Shown here in pieces: positions 24,685 through 33,791 of a stretch of 64,000 nt of DNA (position 1 is its first letter; each line of letters starts with the position of its first letter). The translations under genes were made by a program, and so were the position numbers. This stretch comes from Alphaproteobacteria bacterium (GTDB lineage Bacteria; Pseudomonadota; Alphaproteobacteria; Rickettsiales; UBA998): assembly GCA_004292675.1 (NCBI GenBank), contig RDXO01000013.1, positions 1-64,000 of the forward strand. Reading direction: 5' to 3'. Below the pieces are notes generated by a model. The model did no database searches, was not told where the DNA came from, and saw only the letters and a list, made by a program, of their open reading frames with translations.

Positions 24685-25968
24685 ATGGGAATGATTATAC
24701 GATGGTTGCTGGTGCTATTATGTTTGGCAGGGTTGATCCATGTTGGTTTATGGATTGCGCAACATTCGGGTGACGTGCAGATGGATGTGCAGGGCTACCG
24801 CATTACGACCCATGTTGGGGTTGCTTTGGCGTTGATGGCATGTACCGTAGTTGCTGTGCATATGCTTTATGGGATGGTGCATTGGCTGTTGACGTGGCGT
24901 AGTCGACAAAAGCAAAAACGCAGCGTGTATCATTATGAGCAAGCCATTCATTCCATGACATCGTATATTGTGGCATTGGGGTGCCGTGATATGCGTGCAG
25001 CGAAGAATCATAGTGCAGCGTTGCAGCGTCATCTTGGAAAAGATGCCCCCTTGACCTTATTGCTTCAAGCGCATTTGGCGGTAAAACAACAAAATCAAGC
25101 GGAAATGGCGCAGGCATTTGAAGCATTGCAGGCGCATCCTTCGACGGCCATGTTGGCGCATCATCAACTTTCTGTGTTGGCATATCAACAAGGGGATGCG
25201 CAGCGGGCGATGCATTTGGCGCGTCAGGCCTATGATGCACAACCGCATCTTTATGATGTGGTCAAGCATTATATTGGTATGTGCCTTGCGCATGGGGATA
25301 AGCAAGCGGCGCAGCGTGCTTTGCTTCACGCAACGCGCCATCATGTTTTTGATGCGCAAGAGGCGGGGCATATGCGTGCGATGCTTGCCTTATTCATCTA
25401 CCGTACTGAAGGGGATCATGTGGCGTTGAATCATGCCTTTATGCATGATATGCGTTTTGCTCCTGCCTTTACCTATCTGGATCGGGTGATGGAACAGGGT
25501 AATCCACGCAAAGCATGGAAATTAGTGACCAAAGCATGGAAAACACAACCGCACGCCTTGCTTGCGGAGCGTGTGGTGCGTTTTTCTGTGCAGGAAAAGC
25601 CCGAACAGCGCATGAAACGGGCGCAATCGCTGTATAATATGCACCCACACCATCTTGAAAGCCAGCTTTTGATGGCGCATATGGCGTGTGATTTGGGGAA
25701 ATGGGAGTTTGCAGATATGTATGTGCGTGCTGCAGAACATTATGCACCGCAGCAGCGTGTGGTGGCATTGCGTCATGCGTTGGTACGCCATGGCTATGGT
25801 GAGGCGTGGTCGTCGATTATTATGCCCGATCCCGCGTGGCACTGTGATGCATGTGGTACAATCCATGAGGCATGGGAGAGCCATTGCAACCATTGCCATA
25901 GCTTTGATCGGATGATTTGGGGTGTGCCACAACCGAAAGCTGATGATATGATGCCGATGGTGTGGTGA
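24685..25968 (+). CDS. hemY: HemY-type TPR membrane protein
   Basis: 427 residues from ATG 24685 (AGAGG upstream). Two N-terminal helices (about 4-24 and 38-62), then TPR-like repeats (about 85-385). The C-terminus carries WHCDAC-x11-CNHC (about 392-410), a zinc-ribbon-like knuckle followed by FDRMIWGVPQP, typical of alphaproteobacterial HemY. Role: inner-membrane scaffold linked to haem synthesis; not the protoporphyrinogen oxidase of the same name in Gram-positives. Starts 13 nt after the Mic60-like gene. Confidence 0.88.
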   Translation: MGMIIRWLLVLLCLAGLIHVGLWIAQHSGDVQMDVQGYRITTHVGVALALMACTVVAVHMLYGMVHWLLTWRSRQKQKRSVYHYEQAIHSMTSYIVALGCRDMRAAKNHSAALQRHLGKDAPLTLLLQAHLAVKQQNQAEMAQAFEALQAHPSTAMLAHHQLSVLAYQQGDAQRAMHLARQAYDAQPHLYDVVKHYIGMCLAHGDKQAAQRALLHATRHHVFDAQEAGHMRAMLALFIYRTEGDHVALNHAFMHDMRFAPAFTYLDRVMEQGNPRKAWKLVTKAWKTQPHALLAERVVRFSVQEKPEQRMKRAQSLYNMHPHHLESQLLMAHMACDLGKWEFADMYVRAAEHYAPQQRVVALRHALVRHGYGEAWSSIIMPDPAWHCDACGTIHEAWESHCNHCHSFDRMIWGVPQPKADDMMPMVW

Positions 25969-26018
25969 TGGTTTTTTTGAATGGACGAATTAAAAAGGAG
26001 AAATAGTGCAAAAAAAAC

Positions 26019-26047
26019 TTGACATAGTGATATGAATGCCATATAAA
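26019..26047 (+). promoter_or_regulatory. Sigma-70 promoter upstream of the 108-aa protein
   Basis: A consensus TTGACA (26019-26024), 17-bp spacer, TATAAA (26042-26047), about 120 bp before the ATG at 26168. This is among the best-matching sigma-70 promoters in the window and implies a long leader or an unannotated short RNA. Confidence 0.6.
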
Positions 26048-26167
26048 GAGGTCGTTCCTTAGTTTTTGCTTCTTTTTTGAAAGCACCTATTTTACTAATA
26101 GATACTGTCTAAAAAGTGGCTGGCTTTGGGGCATGAAAACCAAGAAGTCCTAAAAGGCAAAAAAAAC

Positions 26168-26494
26168 ATGTCTGCGATTGAATTGTTGGAATTGCAAGTT
26201 TCTCTGTTCGTTGTTGCGTCTGTTGTTTATCTCTTGTTTCAAGAGTATAAGCGTCAGACTTCCTTTTTCGCTCAAGTTGGGCGCGCTTGGAAACGTTACG
26301 TGGACTATTGCGAAAAAAACAAAGAGTACACTCTGTCGGTGTCTCGCTTGTTTTTTGACATGATGTCACGCGATGTCGATCGTTTGAACGATTCTTATTC
26401 CGAAAAGGTGAGAAGCGAGCAAACAGAACGCATGGTCAGCTTCATGGAAAAGTTAGTGGAATATCTCGAAAAAGCGAGTAAATCTGCTAACTAG
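26168..26494 (+). CDS. Small membrane-anchored coiled-coil protein
   Basis: 108 residues from ATG 26168. One N-terminal helix (about 7-23; QVSLFVVASVVYLLFQEY), then a basic and helical body resembling phasin-like amphipathic helices (VGRAWKRYVDYCEKNKEYTLSVSRLFFDMMSRDVDRL; closing RMVSFMEKLVEYLEKASKSAN). No family recognised. It stands alone between a strong promoter and a terminator, so it is probably well expressed. Confidence 0.65.
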   Translation: MSAIELLELQVSLFVVASVVYLLFQEYKRQTSFFAQVGRAWKRYVDYCEKNKEYTLSVSRLFFDMMSRDVDRLNDSYSEKVRSEQTERMVSFMEKLVEYLEKASKSAN

Positions 26495-26521
26495 TTATAA
26501 ATAAAAAACACCTGTTTTTTT

Positions 26522-26553
26522 CCTCCTCACATCACGTGCGGAGGTTTTTTTTT
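26522..26553 (+). terminator. Rho-independent terminator after the 108-aa gene
   Basis: CCTCC-T-CAC / GTG-C-GGAGG stem (one internal mismatch, 5-nt loop) directly followed by nine T residues (26545-26553). It lies 27 nt after the stop codon. Confidence 0.8.
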
Positions 26554-26584
26554 GATGGCATGACGTGTAGCGGTAACGTGCCTC

Positions 26585-27574
26585 CTATAGCCATTTCTTC
26601 TTTTTGAACAGACGATACGGCAACCATGCCGATCCTAGCATGAGAAATATTGCGAGCGGATAGCCAAGATTCCACTGTAGTTCGGGCATGAGCTGAAAAT
26701 TCATGCCATAAATGCTTGCCACTAAGGTTGGCGGAAGAAACACGACGGATACGACAGAAAATATCTTGATGATGGCGGTTTGCTTGATGCCTACAAGCCC
26801 AAGAGCCGCTTCTAATAAAAACCCTGTTTTATGCGATAATGCATCTAGTTGATCCAATAAAGCAGGAATGTCTTTTAATAACATGGTGCAGTGGGCGCGC
26901 ACTTCATGATCCATCGTGTGATGTAAACTATTGCTAAGGAACGCCACCATCCGTTCAATGCTGAGCAGGCTTTCACGTATCTTGGACACCTTATCTGCTT
27001 GAATGCCAATAAGGCGGAGTATTTCATCAAAATCAGGGGCAGAGTTCTGACGTTCTTTTGGGTCGGTGATGGCGGGGCGAAAAAGGGTGTGATTTAATAC
27101 ATCAAGCGCACGCCCCGAATCGTCGATATTATCGGCAATGCGATTGGTTATTTCTTGAATTAATCCAATAGCATAAGATGATCCTGTGCGTGGCACGGGG
27201 GCATGTTCATGCAGATTCTTGGCATAATGCGCAAAAGCGTAGGGTTCACTGTAACGTAACGTAATTAAGGAGGTGTCAAGCACCATGAGCGATACCGCAT
27301 GAAGTTCAGGCATCGGGGTTTGTGCGTTGGTCATGATACTAATCGTCGCATAGAGGCAGCCATGTTCTACATAAAAACGGTTGGATGGTTCAAGTTCATG
27401 CATTTCCTCCCGCGTGGGAATGGCAATGCCAAGGAAGCGTTCTGCCCATTCTTCTTCTTCTTTATCAGGATGCGCGAGATCGCACCAGATGAGGCTTGAA
27501 GCATCTTCAGGGGCATCGATTCGGGTGTGTTGGGTAATGTGCTGCTGCTGGTGACAATAAAGATGAAGGGGCAT
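26585..27574 (-). CDS. corA: CorA-family Mg2+/Co2+ transporter
   Basis: 329 residues. A large N-terminal cytoplasmic domain, a long helix, then two C-terminal membrane helices (about 265-287 and 300-320) with the YGMN signature between them (SIYGMNFQLMPELQW). A basic tail (FKKKKWL) follows. CorA is a pentameric channel for magnesium uptake gated by cytosolic Mg2+. Monocistronic; divergent from gltX. Confidence 0.94.
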   Translation of the reverse strand: MPLHLYCHQQQHITQHTRIDAPEDASSLIWCDLAHPDKEEEEWAERFLGIAIPTREEMHELEPSNRFYVEHGCLYATISIMTNAQTPMPELHAVSLMVLDTSLITLRYSEPYAFAHYAKNLHEHAPVPRTGSSYAIGLIQEITNRIADNIDDSGRALDVLNHTLFRPAITDPKERQNSAPDFDEILRLIGIQADKVSKIRESLLSIERMVAFLSNSLHHTMDHEVRAHCTMLLKDIPALLDQLDALSHKTGFLLEAALGLVGIKQTAIIKIFSVVSVVFLPPTLVASIYGMNFQLMPELQWNLGYPLAIFLMLGSAWLPYRLFKKKKWL

Positions 27575-27750
27575 GGGTGGATTCCTTGAGGATATTGCTA
27601 TATATGCAGTACTTCGCGCATAAAAACAATCATATTATGCTGCTCGCATAGAAGATGCTATGCATCTTCATGAAGCATTCACATGAATTTCTTTGCAATC
27701 CCTCTCATGCTTTGCTATGAATCAATGCCCAACATTTGAGGAATAGCTCT

Positions 27751-29082
27751 ATGATCAACGTTCGATTTGCTCCGTCACCTACAGGCTATGTGCATGTGGG
27801 GAATGTGCGCACCGCCCTCATGAATTGGCTGTTTGCCAAGCAGCAAGGTGGCACGTTCATGTTGCGTATTGATGATACCGATGTGGAGCGTTCACGCAGC
27901 GAATATGAAACGGCGATTGAGGAAGATTTGCGCTGGTTGGGCTTGGAGTGGGATGAGAAAACACGGCAATCTGATCGTATGGAACGCTACCGCACCGTAC
28001 AGCAAGAATTGATGCAAGCTGGGCGTATTTATGCCTGCTATGAAACCGAAGAAGAGCTTGAAATTAAACGCAAAATGCTGATGAGTCGCGGTAAGCCTCC
28101 GATGTATGATCGTGGGGCGTTGAGCCTGACTGACGCACAAAAAAAGGCTTATGAAGCGGAGGGGCGTATCCCGCATTATCGCTTTTTGATGCATGATGGT
28201 GATGTGGTGTGGAACGATATGATTCGTGGTGAAGTGCGTTTTCAAGGGCAGTTCCTTGGTGATCCTGTGGTGGTGCGTGCTGATGGCGTGCCTTTATTCA
28301 CCTTTGCGAGTTGCGTTGATGATAGCGATATGGGCATTACGCATATTTTGCGTGGTGAAGATCATGTGAGTAACTCCGCTGTGCAGATGCAGATTTTTGA
28401 GGCGATGGGCGTTGTTGCACCACAGATGGGGCATATGGCGTTGCTGACGATGAAAGATGCTAAACTATCCAAGCGTGCGGGCAGTGCCTCTATTCGTACT
28501 ATGCGCGAAGAAGGATTTATGCCATTGCCGTTGCTTTCTTATATGGCGAAAATTGGCACATCCGATGCGATTGAATTGGCGCAGGAGGTGAAGGCGTTGA
28601 TTGAAGCGTTCGATTGCGCGAAGTTTGGGCGCGCTCCCGCAACTTTTGAGCAAGAGGAATTACAACGCCTCAATGCGAAATATCTGCATCAAACGCAGTT
28701 TGATGAAGTAAAAGGCTGGCTTGAAGCCCATCATATCCAGATTACTGAGGCATTTTGGTTGACAATTCGTGCTAATTTAACCCAACTGGCGGATGTAGCC
28801 ATGTGGTGGGATATGATCCATCAACCCGTGACCCCTGTGATTGAGGATGTGGAATATTGCACGCTCGCTGCCTCATTATTGCCTGAAGGCGTATGGGAAG
28901 TGGCGCGTTGGCAGGAGTTTATTGAAGTGATGAAACAGACCACAGGGCGTAAAGGTAAATCATTATTCATGCCATTACGTCTTGCGCTTTCTGCCCGTGA
29001 AGATGGCCCTGAGCTTCCCACATTGTTTGTGTTGCTTGGGCATGATAAGGTGAAGCAACGTTTGTTGGGAATGACCATCTAG
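27751..29082 (+). CDS. gltX: Glutamyl-tRNA synthetase
   Basis: 443 residues from ATG 27751. Class I synthetase motifs: RFAPSPTGYVHVGNVRTAL (HVGN in place of HIGH) and KDAKLSKRAGS (KLSKR in place of KMSKS, about residues 241-245). Other landmarks are RIDDTDVERS and HILRGEDHVSN. Slightly shorter than the usual 460-480. Alphaproteobacteria lacking GlnRS often carry two gltX copies, one of which charges tRNA-Gln for amidation; the window alone cannot say which this is. Confidence 0.93.
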   Translation: MINVRFAPSPTGYVHVGNVRTALMNWLFAKQQGGTFMLRIDDTDVERSRSEYETAIEEDLRWLGLEWDEKTRQSDRMERYRTVQQELMQAGRIYACYETEEELEIKRKMLMSRGKPPMYDRGALSLTDAQKKAYEAEGRIPHYRFLMHDGDVVWNDMIRGEVRFQGQFLGDPVVVRADGVPLFTFASCVDDSDMGITHILRGEDHVSNSAVQMQIFEAMGVVAPQMGHMALLTMKDAKLSKRAGSASIRTMREEGFMPLPLLSYMAKIGTSDAIELAQEVKALIEAFDCAKFGRAPATFEQEELQRLNAKYLHQTQFDEVKGWLEAHHIQITEAFWLTIRANLTQLADVAMWWDMIHQPVTPVIEDVEYCTLAASLLPEGVWEVARWQEFIEVMKQTTGRKGKSLFMPLRLALSAREDGPELPTLFVLLGHDKVKQRLLGMTI

Positions 29083-29090
29083 CCAAAGCA

Positions 29091-29756
29091 CTATTCACGT
29101 TCAATCACGATGACAACGCGACGGTTTAATTCGCGGTTTTCGGGGATGGCGTTGCCTTCATCATCGATATTAGGAACTTTCGGTTTGGTGTCTGCATAGG
29201 AAATCACTTTCATGTGTTGTTCGTCAAGCCCTTCTTCAATGAAAAATCGTACCACACGGCTTGCGCGTCCTGAAGAAAGTTCCCAATTCGTAGGAAATGC
29301 GGGATTATTGCCACTCATGGGGACATCATCCGTATGACCTTCTACGTCAATACGGTAGGCATCATAATTGAAATCTTTGATCATATCGACCAAATCCATC
29401 AGAATAGGGATAGCCTCATCTTTGAAATCGGCTGAACCTTGGGCATAAAATGCTCCACTTGCCAATTCAATCATCATCCCGCGTTCGGTTTGTTCCACCG
29501 ACATTGCATCATCCATCATTTTTTCTTGAATCATGGTTTGTATTTCAGACGTTAAATCGGTAAAGGTATTATCTGCCTTGCCATCCACCGCTTCGGCAAA
29601 AGCACTACGTAATGAATCAAATTTCTCTTTTTTAGGTTCCATGATGGAAAGAAGCAACACAAAGAAACAGAGCAAGAGCGTGATGGCATCCGCATAGGTG
29701 AGCATCCAATCTTCATCAATGGTGGTCGTCTTTTTTTTGCTGCGATTCGTTGTCAT
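29091..29756 (-). CDS. motB: Flagellar motor stator protein MotB
   Basis: 221 residues. Single helix (about 17-38) with the proton-channel Asp in WMLTYADAITLLLCFFVLLLS, a plug/linker region, and the OmpA/MotB peptidoglycan-binding domain (about 110-218; YRIDVEGHTDDVPMSG and NWELSSGRASRVVRFF). It anchors the MotA4B2-type stator to the cell wall. 15 nt downstream of motA in the same operon. Confidence 0.95.
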   Translation of the reverse strand: MTTNRSKKKTTTIDEDWMLTYADAITLLLCFFVLLLSIMEPKKEKFDSLRSAFAEAVDGKADNTFTDLTSEIQTMIQEKMMDDAMSVEQTERGMMIELASGAFYAQGSADFKDEAIPILMDLVDMIKDFNYDAYRIDVEGHTDDVPMSGNNPAFPTNWELSSGRASRVVRFFIEEGLDEQHMKVISYADTKPKVPNIDDEGNAIPENRELNRRVVIVIERE

Positions 29757-29771
29757 AGAATACCTTTGAAA

Positions 29772-30590
29772 TTATCCGCGAAGTTGTCTGTCAATATCAA
29801 AATGTTTCACAGGGTCAAGGAAGCTGTTGAGCTTATCCTGCATGAAGCGAGGTCCTTTTTTCTGTGATAACATGATCAACCCTTCTATCATCATTTGATT
29901 ACGAAACAGTTCAATTTCTTCTTTTTGTTGAAGTTGCATCGCTGCGGGGAGAAAGAGCATACGTGCAAATAATACGCCATAAAGGGTGGTAATTAACGCT
30001 AACGACAAGCCAGAGCCGATCTGCCCAAGGTCTTCACCAAAACTTTGCAACATCACGACAAGACCAATTAATGTTCCAAGCATCCCAAACGCAGGCGCGC
30101 TACCTGCCATGCTTCGCAATACTTCCGCAGGAATGGTATGGCGTTCAAACTGTGCGTGTATCGCGGTTTCCATCATGGATCGTAGTTCATCGGGAGCATG
30201 ATTCGTTGCGACAAGAGTGAGGCAATAGCTCATAATGCTATCAGAGGGGGGGACGTTTTTTACCTCATTTTCGAGTGCGGGAATACCACTTTTTTGCACA
30301 ACATACGACCATTTGATCAGGCGTGCTATTTCTGCATTGAGGCTATCACGCGTGGCAACGGGCTTGCGGAACATCCATATAATTGCCTTAAAGGCAATAT
30401 TAACATAGATCGCTTGAAAGCTCATATAGGCTGTTGCTACGCTGCCACCAAGCACCATCAAGAGGCTGGGCCAATCAAAGAATGAGGCATAATTATCTGT
30501 ACTCATAGCGATGGAGACACAGAAGAGAAAAACACCAAATAATGCACCAGCTAATGCGGTTAAGGACATAAAAAAACCATTCTTGTACAT
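29772..30590 (-). CDS. motA: Flagellar motor stator protein MotA
   Basis: 272 residues from ATG 30590 (30569 is possible). Four membrane helices: two near the N-terminus (about 10-30, 35-55; FFDWPSLLMVLGGSVATAYMSF) and two after a cytoplasmic domain (about 170-190; SAPAFGMLGTLIGLVVMLQ, and 200-225; GLSLALITTLYGVLFARMLFLP). This is the PomA-like MotA type. With MotB it converts ion flow to torque. Confidence 0.94.
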   Translation of the reverse strand: MYKNGFFMSLTALAGALFGVFLFCVSIAMSTDNYASFFDWPSLLMVLGGSVATAYMSFQAIYVNIAFKAIIWMFRKPVATRDSLNAEIARLIKWSYVVQKSGIPALENEVKNVPPSDSIMSYCLTLVATNHAPDELRSMMETAIHAQFERHTIPAEVLRSMAGSAPAFGMLGTLIGLVVMLQSFGEDLGQIGSGLSLALITTLYGVLFARMLFLPAAMQLQQKEEIELFRNQMMIEGLIMLSQKKGPRFMQDKLNSFLDPVKHFDIDRQLRG

Positions 30591-30701
30591 GGATAACAAT
30601 AAGATGGCGCATATATTTATGCTGCCACATTAGTGACTGTACCGAGCAAAGATTAAGAAAGCGGAAATAAAATCGATATGCGCTCTCTTAGATGTTTTAT
30701 T

Positions 30702-30802
30702 CACCCCCACCCAATCATCTGCGGTTTTTCGTTGAAAAACTTTGATTCTTGGACTCCCCCGAAGTCGGGAGAGTAAACCATTCATATCTCATGAAGGGTG
30801 GT
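30702..30802 (+). repeat. Interspersed repeat family 1, copy 3 (right half)
   Basis: About 100 bp corresponding to the right half of the reference copy: CCCCCACCCAATCATCTGCGG, TTTTTCGTTGAAAAA, the CTCCCCCGAAGTCGGGAGAG hairpin and CATGAAGGGTGGTGAG. The left half is missing. It lies in the 490-bp gap between motA and metK (30600-31089), which also contains the hairpins listed separately and no gene. Confidence 0.75.
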
Positions 30803-30895
30803 GAGTTATTCATCTAATAATCATTGCATCTTGAGCAAAGAATACTTATAATACATCCATGTTGGGATTTGCTTCGTTTGCCGCCACGTATCATC

Positions 30896-30962
30896 TATAG
30901 CACTTCAATTTTATAATTACCCATCGTGGATGGGTAATTATAAAATTGAGTAGTGCTATATA
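30896..30962 (+). repeat. Repeat family 2-related hairpin
   Basis: Long inverted repeat CTATAGCACTTCAATTTTAT AATTACCCATC...GATGGGTAATTATAAAATTGAGTAGTGCTATA. It has the same TATAGTGC/GCACTATA ends as the second half of family 2 but a different core. Boundaries are accurate to a few bases. Confidence 0.6.
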
Positions 30963-31005
30963 TTATTTATAGTGATACAAAAGGTCTAAGCGCGTTGAGT
31001 GAATA

Positions 31006-31049
31006 TTAGGGGCTGCTCCCTAACTATTCCTCAATCTATGCGAAGCATA
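31006..31049 (+). promoter_or_regulatory. Paired hairpins in the metK leader
   Basis: TTAGGG-GCTGCT-CCCTAA (31006-31023) and TATG-CGAAG-CATA (about 31037-31049) stand 40-85 nt before the metK ATG. SAM-responsive leaders are known before methionine genes in alphaproteobacteria, but I cannot match this one to a known riboswitch consensus. Confidence 0.3.
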
Positions 31050-31089
31050 ATAGCTGCACACAACAATTTTTAGTAGTGAGAAGCCTTAG

Positions 31090-32298
31090 ATGAATTATGC
31101 GCAACAACGCCAGCGTGAACGTTTTATTTTTACCAGTGAATCCGTGTCTGAGGGACATCCTGATAAGGTATGTGACCAAATATCTGATGCGATATTAGAT
31201 GCGTTTTTAACGCAAAATCCTTTTGCGCGAGGCGCGATTGAAGTATTGGCAACCACCAATCATTTGACGATTGCTGGAGAATATCGTGGTGTGGTGATGA
31301 GTCGTAATGATATTAATGAAGTGGCGCATCGCGTTGTGCGTGATATTGGTTATGCACAACAAGGCTTTAGCTGGAACAATATGCAGGTGATTAATTTGCT
31401 GCATGAACAATCCGCTGATATTGCCATGGGTGTTGATGCGTCGTCTACGAAAGATGAAGGGGCAGGAGATCAAGGCATTATGTTTGGTTTTGCGTGCGAT
31501 GAAACGCCCACCTTTATGCCCGCTCCTATTTGCTATGCTAATGCGATTTTGAAAAAACTTTCTGAAGGTCGTCATGCGGGGCTTTATCCCGAACTAGGGC
31601 CAGATGCGAAAAGCCAAGTCTCGCTGGTTTATGAACATGGCGTGCCTGTACGTGCTGCCTCGATTGTCGTCTCAACGCAGCATCGCGCTGATGTGCAGCA
31701 GCAACGGGTGCGTGAAATTGTGTTGGAAGCTATCCGTAGTGTATTCCCCAAAGATTGGATGTGTGATGAGCGTGAAATTTACATTAATCCGACAGGGCAA
31801 TTCATCATTGGGGGGCCTGATGGCGATGCGGGGCTGACAGGGCGTAAAATTATTGTGGATAGTTATGGCGGTGCTGCACCACATGGCGGCGGAGCGTTTT
31901 CAGGAAAAGATCCCACGAAAGTGGATCGCTCTGCTGCCTATGCGGCACGCTATCTTGCCAAGAATGTTGTGGCAGCAGGGCTTGCAAAACGCTGCACAAT
32001 CCAGATTTCTTATGCGATTGGGATTGCGCATCCACTTTCATTTTATGTGAACACCGAAGATACGGCACTGGTTGATGAAGCGGCATTGGAGCGTATTTTG
32101 CCAGAAATGGTGAACTTATCGCCACGGGGAATTCGTGAGCATCTGCAATTAAACCGTCCTATCTATCAGCCTACCGCTTCGTATGGACATTTCGGGCGGG
32201 AATATCATGAACGAGGCGCAAGCATGGGAGCATTTTCTTGGGAGCAACTCGATCTTGTGGAAGCATTGCAAGGGCATTTTAACAGTATAGTCGGTTGA
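31090..32298 (+). CDS. metK: S-adenosylmethionine synthase
   Basis: 402 residues, with the full motif series: [21 protein letters not shown] (about 14-34), [12 protein letters not shown] (about 125-136) and [19 protein letters not shown] (about 269-287, P-loop-like). Makes S-adenosylmethionine from methionine and ATP. The last codons and stop lie within repeat family 2 (32286-32411), so the C-terminal SIVG is encoded by repeat DNA. The window also holds two SAM-dependent DNA methyltransferases. Confidence 0.97.
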   Translation: MNYAQQRQRERFIFTSESVSEGHPDKVCDQISDAILDAFLTQNPFARGAIEVLATTNHLTIAGEYRGVVMSRNDINEVAHRVVRDIGYAQQGFSWNNMQVINLLHEQSADIAMGVDASSTKDEGAGDQGIMFGFACDETPTFMPAPICYANAILKKLSEGRHAGLYPELGPDAKSQVSLVYEHGVPVRAASIVVSTQHRADVQQQRVREIVLEAIRSVFPKDWMCDEREIYINPTGQFIIGGPDGDAGLTGRKIIVDSYGGAAPHGGGAFSGKDPTKVDRSAAYAARYLAKNVVAAGLAKRCTIQISYAIGIAHPLSFYVNTEDTALVDEAALERILPEMVNLSPRGIREHLQLNRPIYQPTASYGHFGREYHERGASMGAFSWEQLDLVEALQGHFNSIVG

Positions 32299-32411
32299 CA
32301 AAAAAATGTCTCATTTTTATGTCAAAGAACGACTATAACACTATGATTTATAGTGCTTTTACCATTATATCATTGCCGATTTATCGGTGATTATATAATG
32401 GAAGCACTATA
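32286..32411 (+). repeat. Interspersed repeat family 2, copy 3
   Basis: TATAGTCGG...AACGACTATA followed by TTATAGTGCTTTTACCATTA...ATATAATGGAAGCACTATA, the same order as copy 1. It begins inside metK, 13 nt before the end of its stop codon, so it is part of the metK transcript. Confidence 0.8.
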
Positions 32412-32507
32412 GTGCAGCCAAAAGAGCGTGATGTTTATGTGATGGGAATGTTGAGGAGTCGCATTTGTAGATGGTGAAACTCTGTGAATGCGGGTTCTAG
32501 GTTCTTT

Positions 32508-32579
32508 GTCACGCCTGCTTAAGGCAGGCATCCAGAATAACGGTTCTAACTGGACTCCTGCTCTCAAACAGGAGTGACG
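32508..32579 (+). repeat. Imperfect palindromic repeat (GTCACGCCTGC type)
   Basis: GTCACGCCTGCTTAAGGCAGGC, a TCCAGAA...CTGGA core and CTCCTGCT...AGGAGTGAC. The layout of two hairpins around a TCCAG/CTGGA centre is like the 'gtcattcccgc...gcgggaatgac' palindromic elements seen in many alphaproteobacteria. It directly precedes a family 1 copy. No gene is visible in 32299-32764. Confidence 0.6.
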
Positions 32580-32593
32580 AAAATCAGAAAAAA

Positions 32594-32740
32594 ATCAAAA
32601 GAAATCCGATGCTGAATCGTGGGGGTGTATTCTATTCTCCCCCCACCCAATCATCTGCGGTTTTTCAATGAAAAACCTTGATTCTTGGACTCCCCCGCAG
32701 GCAGGAGAGTAAACCGTTATATATCATGAGGGGTGGCAAG
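32594..32740 (+). repeat. Interspersed repeat family 1, copy 4 (5'-truncated)
   Basis: About 147 bp beginning within the AAAAGAAATCCGATGCTGAA part of the reference and ending CATGAGGGGTGGCAAG. The left third is missing. Ends 25 bp before the stop of the minus-strand gene at 32765. Confidence 0.75.
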
Positions 32741-32764
32741 GCTATGGATAAAGTTCTGGCACTA

Positions 32765-33424
32765 TTAACGGGCTGATTGAGTGCCTGCTAGGGCTGCTTC
32801 AGCGGCCATTTGCTGCTCTAGTTCACGCTGCTGGATAGCTGCCGTATGTTTGCCAACAACGGCGCGTCGTCTTTGTGCCTCTTGCATGTCTTGATATTCT
32901 TTGGTTGTTACTGTATTCATGCCACCCACAAACGGAGCGTTCGCACGATTATCCATGGCAGGCAGTTGGTTTGTTGCTTGTATTCGTTGCTTCGTTTCCA
33001 AATCCTCTAAGCCATATTGCTGTTTGGCTGTGATACGCTCTTTGTTCATCCGATCTTCGCCCATCTTACCTGCGGCAAACGTGGCAACAAGACCAACAAG
33101 TGGAGCAAAAGGCACAGCGACAACGGTACTTGCTAATACAACTGCTCCTGCAGTAAGCATTGCCTCACGGTTGAAGATAGTGGCGGGCTTATATTCTTCA
33201 TAGGTGATACCTTTTATCGTATTTTTCTGATCCTCACCATAATTCGTCACGCTATTGACACCTGCGCCAACAACCGCACCAACGATACCCATCGTGACGT
33301 TACCGATACCTGGCACAAGCGACCCTGCAACAAAACCTGCTGCTGCACCCGTTGCTAGATTTTCAACATCGAACAAATTGGGTTTTTTATCGGAACGTAC
33401 AAGGATGGAGGGGTTTTTTGCCAT
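32765..33424 (-). CDS. Pho-box set protein D: Gly/Ala-rich membrane protein, paralogue of A
   Basis: 219 residues. Hydrophobic pair at about 24-58 with glycine-zipper spacing (ATGAAAGFVAGSLVPGIG; GIVGAVVGAGV), NYGEDQ, then TIFNREAML (82-90), a second hydrophobic pair (about 90-119), and MGEDRMNKERITAKQQYGLE (121-140). FNR[DE]A and RMN[TK]E in the same relation to membrane segments also occur in protein A. The C-terminal 80 residues are polar, helical and Gln/Ala-rich, ending GTQSAR. Function unknown. Pho-box-like promoter at 33455-33488. Confidence 0.75.
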   Translation of the reverse strand: MAKNPSILVRSDKKPNLFDVENLATGAAAGFVAGSLVPGIGNVTMGIVGAVVGAGVNSVTNYGEDQKNTIKGITYEEYKPATIFNREAMLTAGAVVLASTVVAVPFAPLVGLVATFAAGKMGEDRMNKERITAKQQYGLEDLETKQRIQATNQLPAMDNRANAPFVGGMNTVTTKEYQDMQEAQRRRAVVGKHTAAIQQRELEQQMAAEAALAGTQSAR

Positions 33425-33454
33425 AGTCACTTAATCTCTTATTCTTACCTTTTT

Positions 33455-33488
33455 AGTATACATGATAACTATGAAAGATTTATGACAA
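33455..33488 (-). promoter_or_regulatory. Pho-box-like promoter for protein D
   Basis: On the minus strand: TTGTCAT-AAAT-CTTTCAT (33488-33471), 10-bp spacer, TATACT (33460-33455). Distance and half-site layout are the same as for A, C, E and H. Confidence 0.7.
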
Positions 33489-33519
33489 TGCGCATGAAAT
33501 TTAATTTTATGTGCATTCT

Positions 33520-33708
33520 CTATAAGGCGCACGACGAAGTGGATGATGCGAATTCCATCATCAGGATGCCGATAATAAGCATCGCGAATACGATATATAA
33601 TGTTTTTTGGGTGCGCTCAGGTGTGCCATACAGCATATCGACAGCACGTAGGAACGCTGCTTTAAGAGGGCGTAAGGGATGTGCTAATGCTTGTGCGTGC
33701 TGTGCCAT
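33520..33708 (-). CDS. Small C-terminally anchored membrane protein (62 aa)
   Basis: ATG at 33708 with CGGAG 5 nt upstream. Polar/amphipathic N-terminus (MAQHAQALAHPLRPLKAAFLRAVDML) then one helix at about 36-53 (KTLYIVFAMLIIGILMMEF). No family recognised. It lies between folE and protein D, all in the same direction. Confidence 0.5.
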   Translation of the reverse strand: MAQHAQALAHPLRPLKAAFLRAVDMLYGTPERTQKTLYIVFAMLIIGILMMEFASSTSSCAL

Positions 33709-33791
33709 AAAAACTCCGTGTGCGTAGGGTGTGTTACACTATCATTATAGCAAAAAATGCGTCATACAACAACAGTATAGTTTATATAATG

